The notes beneath the pieces are model-generated. The model saw nothing but the letters and a program-made list of their open reading frames with translations, had not been told where the DNA came from and did not search any database. Of a stretch of 9,697 nucleotides of DNA, positions 1-5,004 are shown in pieces (positions within the stretch are counted from its first letter, which is position 1; every line of letters begins with the position of its first letter). This stretch comes from an uncultured Selenomonadales bacterium (lineage in GTDB: Bacteria; Bacillota; Negativicutes; Selenomonadales; Selenomonadaceae). The position numbers and the translations under genes are program-made. The DNA lies in assembly GCA_937877565.1 (NCBI GenBank), contig CALFJB010000061.1, positions 1-9,697 of the forward strand, read 5' to 3'.

Positions 1-102
1 ACTTGGGCTTATACCTATTTCGACTTTGAAAAATTCGGCTGGGACATTAAGGCAGAACATTCCGGCACTATGACTACCCTGGGCTGGTTTACTTTCAGAT
101 GA
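1..102 (+). CDS. C-terminal end of a possible ArdA-like antirestriction protein (partial)
   Basis: The first frame is open from the window edge to a TGA at 100-102 and encodes 33 residues, so only the C-terminus of a gene starting upstream is present. It contains YFDFEKFGWDIKAE followed by a short Gly/Thr-rich tail. ArdA antirestriction proteins often end with an aromatic-Asp-aromatic-Glu stretch followed by G(R)D and a short tail, which is the basis for this call. ArdA is a DNA-mimic inhibitor of type I restriction enzymes carried by plasmids and conjugative elements, so it would fit the setting. The fragment is too short to be sure, and it could be an unrelated acidic protein. Confidence 0.4.
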   Translation, partial: TWAYTYFDFEKFGWDIKAEHSGTMTTLGWFTFR

Positions 103-105
103 TTC

Positions 106-134
106 TTGCATTATAAGCAGATAAGCATTAAAAT
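106..134 (+). promoter_or_regulatory. Weak promoter candidate for the Rpn gene
   Basis: TTGCAT (106-111) and TAAAAT (129-134) are separated by 17 bp, a good sigma-70-like geometry. The expected start of transcription, near 141, would fall on the ribosome binding site and leave a leader of only about 11 nt, which lowers confidence. The 7-bp direct repeat ATAAGCA (113-119 and 121-127) lies inside the spacer and could bind a regulator. Confidence 0.3.
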
Positions 135-151
135 AGAAATGAGGTGATACG

Positions 152-988
152 GTGGCTAAGAAAAAACTTTGGCAAGACCTAACCATTGCTGATAATTTCA
201 TTTTTGGCAAAGTCCTTGAAAGTGATCCTGCAACGTGCAAACTACTTCTTGAAACCATTCTTGGGTTCAAAATTGATTCGATAGAATATCCCGAACGAGA
301 AAAGACGCTAGAAGCACGCCATGACAGCAAAGGCATTAGGCTTGATGTTTTTACTAAAACTCCTGATGGGAAGAAAATGTTTGATGTTGAAATTCAGACC
401 AGCAATAATGATAATCTTGCAAATAGAATGAGATACTATCAGGCTCTGATTGATACTGATTCTCTCGATAAAGGCAAACATTACTGGCAGCTTGGCTCTT
501 CATATATCATTTTTGTTTGTACATTTGATTATTTTAAACGAGGCAGGCATTTTTACAGTTTCCAAGAACGTTGTGACCAAGCAGCAGATTTGCTTATGGG
601 AGACAACACGGTCAAGATTTTTCTGAATGCTAAAGGTAAAGCAAATGATGTCAGCAGTGACTTACTTGCTTTCCTCAACTACATCAATGGTAAAAAAACC
701 GCAAATCCGTTAGTAGAAGCTCTCGATAATGGAGTTCAGTTCGTAAAGAAAAATAAAGAATGGAGGAATCAATTTATGCGCTATCAGGAACATATAGCAG
801 CGGAAGCCCATTTGCAGGCTCTTGAAATTGCTAAAGATATGGCAGACAAAGCTGCTAAAGAAGCTGAAGAAAAAAAGACCATTGAAATGATTAAAAATTT
901 CCTTGCAGTTAATACTCCTATGGAGTTCATCATCAAAGCTACTGGTTGGTCTGAAGATGAAATTCTAAAAACAGTACAAGTTAATTAA
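152..988 (+). CDS. Rpn family recombination-promoting nuclease (PD-(D/E)XK transposase-like)
   Basis: This 278-residue protein belongs to the Rpn/PDDEXK_2 family: DNA endonucleases related to transposase_31 proteins that promote RecA-independent recombination and have been linked to phage defence. The N-terminal 150 residues carry the family layout: an opening WQDLTIADNFIFGKVL (7-22), the catalytic core RLDVF with D65, then FDVEIQ with E80 and Q82 (the ExQ form of the PD-(D/E)XK motif), and the following NRMRYYQALID (91-101). The C-terminal third is charged and helical (about 200-278), as usual in this family. The start is GTG at 152, with GAGGTG (141-146) five bases upstream. Length is normal and the core is intact, so it is probably active. 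It sits alone between a possible antirestriction gene and a terminator. The family assignment is firm; the role in this element is not known. Confidence 0.93.
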   Translation: MAKKKLWQDLTIADNFIFGKVLESDPATCKLLLETILGFKIDSIEYPEREKTLEARHDSKGIRLDVFTKTPDGKKMFDVEIQTSNNDNLANRMRYYQALIDTDSLDKGKHYWQLGSSYIIFVCTFDYFKRGRHFYSFQERCDQAADLLMGDNTVKIFLNAKGKANDVSSDLLAFLNYINGKKTANPLVEALDNGVQFVKKNKEWRNQFMRYQEHIAAEAHLQALEIAKDMADKAAKEAEEKKTIEMIKNFLAVNTPMEFIIKATGWSEDEILKTVQVN

Positions 989-1000
989 ACTTAATAAGCT

Positions 1001-1038
1001 AGCCCCATGATAGCCAATCGCCGTCAATGGGGCTTTTT
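1001..1038 (+). terminator. Intrinsic terminator after the Rpn gene
   Basis: The perfect 8-bp arms AGCCCCAT (1001-1008) and ATGGGGCT (1027-1034) enclose an 18-nt loop and are followed by a T run to 1038. The hairpin starts 13 bases after the Rpn stop codon. Confidence 0.85.
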
Positions 1039-1053
1039 CTATGCCTTTTTGTC

Positions 1054-1083
1054 TGTTTATGAAAATTAAATGAATTTTATAGT
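1054..1083 (+). promoter_or_regulatory. Candidate promoter of the XRE regulator
   Basis: TATAGT at 1078-1083 matches the -10 consensus at five of six positions. A poor -35-like TGTTTA lies at 1054-1059, 18 bp upstream. It is the only good -10 box between the Rpn terminator and the repressor gene, and it directly abuts the direct repeats at 1085-1118. Confidence 0.35.
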
Positions 1084-1084
1084 A

Positions 1085-1118
1085 GCATATTTAGGCGTAT
1101 TTGTTGCATATCTAGGCG
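1085..1118 (+). repeat. Two 13-bp direct repeats, probable operator of the XRE repressor
   Basis: GCATATTTAGGCG (1085-1097) and GCATATCTAGGCG (1106-1118) differ at one base and are offset by 21 bp, two helical turns, so both would present the same DNA face. They lie between a candidate -10 box and the start of the XRE gene. Small XRE repressors commonly bind such sites to regulate themselves; binding here is inferred. Confidence 0.55.
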
Positions 1119-1166
1119 CACACAAAATTCAAAATCTGTGGCAAAATATATAGAGAAGGTGAGGTC

Positions 1167-1472
1167 TTGAATAATTCTGACGGCAAGGATATTGATATGA
1201 ATGTTAAGAAGATGATGTTGTACCGCCAAATTGGTGCCAAGATTGCTTATTATCGTACTTTACGCCAGATGACTCAAGCTGATTTAGCTAAACGAGTCAA
1301 TCTTAGTAGAAGTACGCTAGGGCGTATTGAACGTGGTAAATACAATCAAGGCGTTCCTATCTCCACTTTGCTTGACATCGCTGAAGGACTTCGTATCGAA
1401 TTATCTGCTCTTGTCACCTTTAGCGATGAAGAGAAAAAAGTTTGGTGGGAAATTGATAAAAATATGCTTTGA
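1167..1472 (+). CDS. XRE family HTH transcriptional regulator
   Basis: This 101-residue protein has a Cro/CI-type helix-turn-helix across about residues 20-80. The pattern is IGAKIAYYRTLRQMTQADLA, then a recognition helix around VNLSRSTLGRIERG, a loop containing PISTLLDIAEGL, and a short acidic/aromatic tail. The start used is TTG at 1167, with GAAGG (1155-1159) seven bases upstream. An ATG ten codons later has no ribosome binding site but would keep the whole domain. There is no dimerisation, peptidase or metal-binding domain, so it is a minimal DNA-binding repressor. It likely represses itself through the repeats at 1085-1118 and may also control the MORN gene 79 bp downstream. Single small XRE genes of this kind are common on plasmids and prophages. 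The family is certain; its targets are inferred. Confidence 0.92.
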   Translation: MNNSDGKDIDMNVKKMMLYRQIGAKIAYYRTLRQMTQADLAKRVNLSRSTLGRIERGKYNQGVPISTLLDIAEGLRIELSALVTFSDEEKKVWWEIDKNML

Positions 1473-1473
1473 T

Positions 1474-1498
1474 TTACCCTTTGGGTAAGTACTTTTTC
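1474..1498 (+). terminator. Short hairpin after the XRE gene, possible weak terminator
   Basis: TTACCC (1474-1479) and GGGTAA (1483-1488) form a perfect 6-bp stem with a TTT loop, followed after GTAC by TTTTT. The stem is short and not directly joined to the T run. Termination would be partial, so readthrough into the MORN gene is possible. Confidence 0.4.
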
Positions 1499-1551
1499 AG
1501 TTGCATTTGCTAAAATACTATATTTAAGAAGTTTCAAATGGAGGTTAGGTT

Positions 1552-2871
1552 ATGCACATTATCATTGGAATAGTATTAATAGGAATTGCATTAGTTTTTA
1601 CATGGGATTATATTTTCTATATCATTGGCGGTGTTTCTGCTCTAGTAACCATATTTTTCGCATTGTTAGCTTTAAAATTTATGAAGCAGAAAAATGAAAA
1701 TCTTACCTCAACAGACTCAACAAACCAAAGTACTCAAAATAATAAGAGTGATCTGGGTCTTTCTATCTTATTTCTCATCATAACTTTGATTTTGGGCGGT
1801 ATATCTTATAAATCTTTCAGTTACCAATCAACTTGGGCAGCAGATTTAGAAGTTAAATACGCTGAAAGAGAAAAACGTCGCGCTGCAAAAGAGGCTCAGG
1901 AAGCCGCTGAAAAGCAAGCTAAGGAAGAAGCTGATAAACAAAAAGCTGAACAAGAAAGAATCGCCGCTGAACAGAAAGCCCAAGAAGATAAATTATTGGC
2001 TGAACAACGTGCCGCTGAAGAAAAAGAACGTAAGGCTAAGGAAGCTAAACTTAAAGAAAACCCTTATTATGAATATGCAAATGACAAAGGTTCTATGGGG
2101 CAATTATTCTGCTACACTTATAAAATTATGCCTAAAATTCATCAATTTGTCTCTGAACGTAAAAAATTGCCGTTTAATGGTATGCTCAATTTAAAAGAAT
2201 TTTCTTCTCTCAAACTCGAAGATTTCAAATCGTTGGAAGTTGAGACTTTTCTTTTCAAATCCGACAAATACACTATTGCTCAACACACAAATAATTACGC
2301 ATTATTTTACAAAGGCAATACTACCAATTCAATAGTCCCTGATGGAGTAGGTATTATGGTGCGTGTTCTTTTCACTACAAATAACGAGCCTTTTATAGTA
2401 CCAAAATATATTGGCGAATTTGAGGACGGTCGCTTCAATGGATACGGTATTCTCTTCGCTTCAGATACAGCATACAATGAAGATGCTCGTTATATGAGTT
2501 TCATTAAATACGAAGGTTATTTCAAAGAAGGTAAATTTGAGGGCAAAGGCAATTTATATAGTTTCGCTGCCGCTAGTGCCTTTAAAGAAATAGCTGAATT
2601 ATCTAACTCTATCTTGGTCTACAGTGGTACTTTTGAAGATAATGAGCGTAACGGCGACTTCATAGTTTATGATCGTGAAAAAATCATTTACGAAGGTGGA
2701 TTTAAAGACAATGAACGTAGTGGTATGGGTACCGAGTATAATAAAGATGGTTCCATAAAATACAAAGGGCAATTCAAAGATGGTAAATACAACGGTGCCG
2801 GTATCTTTTATAATTCTGACGGTTCTGTGTATTTTGACGGTAATTGGAAATATGGTAAACCTGATACCTAA
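1552..2871 (+). CDS. Membrane-anchored coiled-coil protein with C-terminal MORN repeats
   Basis: This 439-residue protein has three visible parts. Residues 3-41 are hydrophobic (one or two membrane segments) and 68-86 form another, leaving a small polar loop between. Residues about 100-168 are a charged, Ala/Glu/Lys-rich helix that looks like a long coiled coil. From about 286 there are five to six MORN-type units of the form Y-x-G-x-F-x-(D/E)-(G/N)-x-x-(N/S/E)-G, for example YIGEFEDGRFNGYG (286-299), YEGYFKEGKFEGKG (320-333), YEGGFKDNERSGMG (380-393) and YKGQFKDGKYNGAG (404-417), with a last partial unit at 428-436. MORN repeats form elongated beta sheets that bind partners or lipids. Start ATG at 1552 has GGAGG (1540-1544) seven bases upstream. 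The protein probably works at the membrane as a scaffold or sensor. No enzyme domain is visible and I do not recognise a named gene. Confidence 0.85.
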   Translation: MHIIIGIVLIGIALVFTWDYIFYIIGGVSALVTIFFALLALKFMKQKNENLTSTDSTNQSTQNNKSDLGLSILFLIITLILGGISYKSFSYQSTWAADLEVKYAEREKRRAAKEAQEAAEKQAKEEADKQKAEQERIAAEQKAQEDKLLAEQRAAEEKERKAKEAKLKENPYYEYANDKGSMGQLFCYTYKIMPKIHQFVSERKKLPFNGMLNLKEFSSLKLEDFKSLEVETFLFKSDKYTIAQHTNNYALFYKGNTTNSIVPDGVGIMVRVLFTTNNEPFIVPKYIGEFEDGRFNGYGILFASDTAYNEDARYMSFIKYEGYFKEGKFEGKGNLYSFAAASAFKEIAELSNSILVYSGTFEDNERNGDFIVYDREKIIYEGGFKDNERSGMGTEYNKDGSIKYKGQFKDGKYNGAGIFYNSDGSVYFDGNWKYGKPDT

Positions 2872-2927
2872 TACAAACTTTTTGCTATTGGCTATGCTCT
2901 TGTATTGCCACACAATATGCTCACATC

Positions 2928-2975
2928 TTATCAGTCAAATCTCTTCGTAAATATTTTGGGCTTTTTGGCTGATAA
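2928..2975 (+). promoter_or_regulatory. Long inverted repeat ahead of the 37-residue peptide gene
   Basis: TTATCAGTCAAA (2928-2939) can pair with TTTGGCTGATAA (2964-2975), with one G-U pair, giving a 12-bp stem with a 24-nt loop. No T run follows, so it does not look like a terminator. It ends 18 nt before the strong ribosome binding site of the next gene and could affect mRNA stability or translation. The rest of 2872-3008 shows no gene I can support. Confidence 0.4.
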
Positions 2976-3008
2976 TCACTTCATATAGGAAAAGGAGGGT
3001 TGTTTGTC

Positions 3009-3122
3009 ATGGGAATTTTCGCTCTTATTGCTTTGATTATCTGTTTCATTTTATGGCTGGCAGGTTTTCGTATAATGGCTGTTGTATTGGGTAGTATCGT
3101 TATGTATTTGCTTGGCAGTTAA
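3009..3122 (+). CDS. 37-residue hydrophobic membrane peptide
   Basis: ATG at 3009 follows a near-consensus ribosome binding site, AAAGGAGGG (2991-2999), nine bases upstream, the best in the window. The product starts MGIFALIALIICFILWL and ends MYLLGS. It is almost wholly hydrophobic, with a short GFR turn around residues 19-21, so it could cross the membrane once or form a two-helix hairpin. No family is recognised. The stop at 3120-3122 lies 24 bp before the next start, so the two genes are almost certainly co-transcribed. Small peptides like this can be subunits of membrane complexes, toxins or holin-like proteins; the sequence cannot choose between these. The strong RBS and full membrane-segment composition support a real gene despite its size. 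Confidence 0.65.
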   Translation: MGIFALIALIICFILWLAGFRIMAVVLGSIVMYLLGS

Positions 3123-3146
3123 ACTAAAAGAAAAGAGGTTTATTGT

Positions 3147-3437
3147 ATGGGATTATTCGATTCTATCGGTAACTATTTCAACAAAGAAAATGACATAAGA
3201 CAAAATTTAGTTACCGCTCTTGAAAGTGGTAAATTTGGCAATGACACCCAACTCGCTCAAGCTGTAAATGAATACAAACAAAATGGCTTTGTCAATTCAA
3301 CTCTCAAAAATATTGATTCTTTCATGGACTACAAATACAACTACAAGGAAGAAATCGTCAGTCTTAAAGATGAAAATAAACATCGTTGGCTTGTCAATCG
3401 TCTTGAACAATTTCTGAAAAAGAAAGGTGCTATCTAA
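3147..3437 (+). CDS. Hypothetical 96-residue soluble protein
   Basis: ATG at 3147 has GAGG (3135-3138) eight bases upstream and follows the hydrophobic peptide gene by 24 bp. The product begins MGLFDSIGNYFNKENDIRQN and is predicted helical, acidic in the middle and basic at the end (RLEQFLKKKGAI). There is no signal peptide, membrane segment, cysteine pair or catalytic motif. I do not recognise the family. Context suggests it works with the peptide and possibly the MORN protein. A strong terminator 21 bp after its stop closes the unit. Confidence 0.7.
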   Translation: MGLFDSIGNYFNKENDIRQNLVTALESGKFGNDTQLAQAVNEYKQNGFVNSTLKNIDSFMDYKYNYKEEIVSLKDENKHRWLVNRLEQFLKKKGAI

Positions 3438-3458
3438 ATTTAATATCACCTTATCGCA

Positions 3459-3492
3459 AATGCTATTGGGTTTTTCCAGTAGCATTTTTTTA
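3459..3492 (+). terminator. Strong intrinsic terminator closing the MORN/peptide unit
   Basis: AAATGCTATTGG (3459-3470) pairs with CCAGTAGCATTT (3477-3488) through 12 bp, including one G-U pair, around the 6-nt loop GTTTTT. A T run continues to 3492. Confidence 0.9.
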
Positions 3493-3502
3493 TTCCTTCA
3501 TA

Positions 3503-3530
3503 GCTAAAATTAGCTGAAACTGATATAATC
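3503..3530 (+). promoter_or_regulatory. Promoter of the rep gene with overlapping palindromic operator
   Basis: A perfect TATAAT at 3525-3530 is preceded by TGA, giving an extended -10 (TGnTATAAT). There is no good -35, which extended -10 promoters tolerate. The palindrome AGCTAA-AA-TTAGCT (3503-3516) covers the -35 position, where a bound repressor would block RNA polymerase. Control of rep transcription by Rep itself or by another repressor is inferred. Confidence 0.6.
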
Positions 3531-3579
3531 AAGTTATCATGTTACTTCCATAAAATTAATAATTCAAGGAGATTTTCAT

Positions 3580-4545
3580 ATGAATTATCAAAAAGAAGCT
3601 GAAAAGATATTTTTCGTTAAACCTATTGAAAAACGGAAAGATCCTAACGACAAGATTAACAAAAGATTTTTCAATATGACTGATAAACAACATGAACGTG
3701 GCGAAATGAAAATCAAAGAAAATTCCAGAGAGCAAAAGAATAATATTCTCACCCCTATCAATCTAGAATATTCTCGCTACATTGAAAAATTTTTGGCAGA
3801 ACGTCCTCGTTTTAATGCCTTTGACAGAGAAATTCTCTACGCTTGTATTTCAGAGCAAGTCGAAGGCAACATGGCAATTACTATCAATTCCATTTACAGG
3901 CTCATCACCGGAGACAGTGGAAAAAGACGACCAATGAAACCTATGGTTGAACTCATCTATCAAAGTCTTAAAAAACTCGTTTTTTGCGATGTCAAAATTG
4001 ATCTATCGGAAGTTTGTGAGAAATATGGCTATAATAAAGGTGAACCGTGCGTTTTAGAAAGTGCTATTTTACCTGGCGGTTTTCTTCATAGTGCTGTCGT
4101 CAATGGTGAAAAAACTAGTGTTGTCGAATTTTACAAAAAATCTCCTCTATTTCTTGCTGCTGATATTAAGAATCAGCAAATTTTGTCTTATGATAAATCT
4201 TTGCTTAATGTTCCCATTCGCAACTCTCCTGAAGTAATTGTCATCAAAGCCTACATTTTACGTCGTATTCTTGAAATTATTGCTCATAATCTTACTCCTA
4301 CCATTACTTTTGATGATGTTTTTGAGAAAACCGAACTCACTGATTTAAGTGCCGTGCAAAAAAAGCGTTTCCGAGATTATATTTGCAAAATGTTTGATTT
4401 TTGGATTCAACAAAATCTCATCTCAAGTTACCAAGTAAACAAAAAATATCATATACCTGTAAACATTTCTTTTACTTATCCAACCAATAAATTAAAAAGC
4501 CCGTCGATTAACTTTTTCAGGCAAGCTATAACAAAAAATATATAG
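3580..4545 (+). CDS. Putative replication initiator (Rep) protein
   Basis: This 321-residue protein would start theta replication by binding the iterons just behind its gene and recruiting the helicase. The first ~50 residues are basic and probably disordered. The segment around 78-135 (FNAFDREILYACISEQ onward) looks like a winged-helix domain. The segment from about 205 (YDKSLLNVPIRNSPEVIVIKAYILRRI) to 300 resembles the C-terminal part of Rep-like proteins on Bacillota mobile elements, ending in a second helical domain (KKRFRDYICKMFDFWIQQNLI). Start ATG at 3580 has AAGGAG (3566-3571) eight bases upstream. The main support is position: own promoter with operator in front, 22-bp iterons 32 bp after the stop, and primase and helicase genes beyond. 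The exact family is not certain; a different plasmid DNA-binding protein is the alternative. Confidence 0.65.
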   Translation: MNYQKEAEKIFFVKPIEKRKDPNDKINKRFFNMTDKQHERGEMKIKENSREQKNNILTPINLEYSRYIEKFLAERPRFNAFDREILYACISEQVEGNMAITINSIYRLITGDSGKRRPMKPMVELIYQSLKKLVFCDVKIDLSEVCEKYGYNKGEPCVLESAILPGGFLHSAVVNGEKTSVVEFYKKSPLFLAADIKNQQILSYDKSLLNVPIRNSPEVIVIKAYILRRILEIIAHNLTPTITFDDVFEKTELTDLSAVQKKRFRDYICKMFDFWIQQNLISSYQVNKKYHIPVNISFTYPTNKLKSPSINFFRQAITKNI

Positions 4546-4576
4546 TTTGAGCTTTACTATGACATTTTTGTACCCA

Positions 4577-4640
4577 CCACGTGCTTTTGTATATTTACCC
4601 ACGTGCTTTTGTATATTTACCCACGTGCTTTTGTATATGT
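4577..4640 (+). repeat. Three tandem 22-bp iterons
   Basis: CCACGTGCTTTTGTATAT is repeated without gaps at 4577, 4599 and 4621. The first two units are full 22-mers ending TTAC; the third diverges after 4638. A degenerate piece (TTTTTGTACCCA, 4565-4576) precedes them. Each unit holds the palindromic core CACGTG followed by a T/A-rich tail. The 22-bp period is about two helical turns, as expected of Rep-binding iterons. Weaker GTGC(C/T)T(T/A)(T/A)A copies occur at 4657-4665 and 4704-4712. Confidence 0.85.
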
Positions 4641-4713
4641 GTTAGGGTCAAAAAAAGTGCCTTTAAGCCCGTAACTACGCGGAAAATCGACCCTCATCAA
4701 AAAGTGCTTATAT

Positions 4714-4734
4714 ATTATATACTCTGTATATAAT
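4714..4734. promoter_or_regulatory. AT-rich palindrome with a TATAAT on each strand
   Basis: ATTATATAC (4714-4722) and GTATATAAT (4726-4734) are perfect inverted arms around TCT. The right arm ends in TATAAT on the plus strand and the left arm gives TATAAT on the minus strand, so it could be paired -10 boxes, the origin melting site, or both. No good -35 is visible on either side. A rightward transcript from here would carry the hairpins and RNA candidate ahead of the primase gene. Confidence 0.45.
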
Positions 4735-4773
4735 GTAGCTGCGCGAGCCGGCTACATTTCATTACGCCGGCTC
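4732..4773 (+). other. Two overlapping, mutually exclusive GC-rich hairpins
   Basis: AATGTAGC (4732-4739) pairs perfectly with GCTACATT (4751-4758). GAGCCGGC (4745-4752) pairs perfectly with GCCGGCTC (4766-4773). The second stem's left arm sits in the first stem's loop and right arm, so only one can form. The first stem also shares three bases with the AT palindrome at 4714-4734. The second lacks a following T run, so it is not a classic terminator. A switch in a leader RNA or a structured origin element are both possible. Confidence 0.5.
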
Positions 4774-4865
4774 TTGCTAAAAATGCCAATAAAAAAAGAA
4801 AATGAGAAGGATTCCCAAACAAGATTGAAACTCAAAATCAAAGCAGAGATTTCTTTTTACTGGCA

Positions 4866-4975
4866 AAAAATTTAAATGTTGCGTAAAATTTTTCAAGGCT
4901 CATGCCGTAGAAAAATTCACAGCAACCAAAAGAGATAAGCAAACAACATTCTGGCAGTTTGCGTAATCTCTTTTT
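4866..4975 (+). ncRNA. Structured leader or small RNA candidate before the primase gene
   Basis: Two stacked domains can be drawn. Domain 1: GTTGC (4878-4882) with GCAAC (4922-4926) closes a stem AATTTTTC (4887-4894)/GAAAAATT (4910-4917), then an AA/GTA internal loop, then GGC/GCC capped by TCAT. Domain 2: AAAAGAGAT (4928-4936)/ATCTCTTTT (4966-4974), again an AA/GTA internal loop, then GCAAAC (4939-4944)/GTTTGC (4957-4962) with a 12-nt loop, running into a T run. The same asymmetric internal loop in both stems argues for a folded RNA rather than chance repeats. AAAAATTT (4866-4873) can alternatively pair with AAATTTTT (4886-4893). No known RNA family is recognised. Confidence 0.45.
4928..4975 (+). 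terminator. Intrinsic terminator or attenuator upstream of the primase-helicase
   Basis: The 9-bp plus 6-bp stem described for domain 2 of the RNA candidate ends directly in TTTTT (4971-4975). It lies 29 nt before the primase ATG, between any promoter in the origin and the gene. Primase expression would therefore need readthrough or antitermination, or the RNA is a separate small transcript. Confidence 0.65.
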
Positions 4976-5004
4976 GAAACCTTTATAAGCTAGGAAGTGA
5001 TAAA

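Larger units (their letters stand above)
4565..4775 (+). other. Probable origin of replication
   Basis: The gene-free stretch 4546-5004 begins with the iterons. An IR (AGGGTC 4644-4649, GACCCT 4689-4694) and a very AT-rich stretch (4708-4734) that could be the unwinding element follow, then GC-rich hairpins. The order Rep gene, iterons, AT-rich DNA, hairpins matches iteron-controlled theta origins. I saw no convincing DnaA box. The second half of the gap (4776-5004) holds the structured RNA candidate and a terminator. Confidence 0.6.

Noticed and set aside
1346..1537. Minus-strand frame over the XRE gene
   Set aside because: It is antisense to a clear HTH domain and has no RBS or recognisable content.
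2894..2988. Short frames of 18 and 23 codons upstream of the hydrophobic peptide gene
   Set aside because: Neither ATG has a Shine-Dalgarno sequence, and the second overlaps both arms of the long hairpin.
4577..4640. CRISPR array
   Set aside because: The 22-bp repeats are contiguous without spacers, and no cas gene is present. Iterons explain them.
4783..4938. Two adjacent tiny plus-strand reading frames (30 and 20 codons, the second ATG right after the first stop)
   Set aside because: Neither has a ribosome binding site, and the second lies inside the paired region of the RNA candidate. Treated as chance frames.
4838..5004. Open minus-strand frame opposite the primase leader, rich in Cys, Phe and Lys
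   Set aside because: It has no supported start or RBS and mirrors the inverted repeats of the RNA candidate, so structure explains it better than coding.
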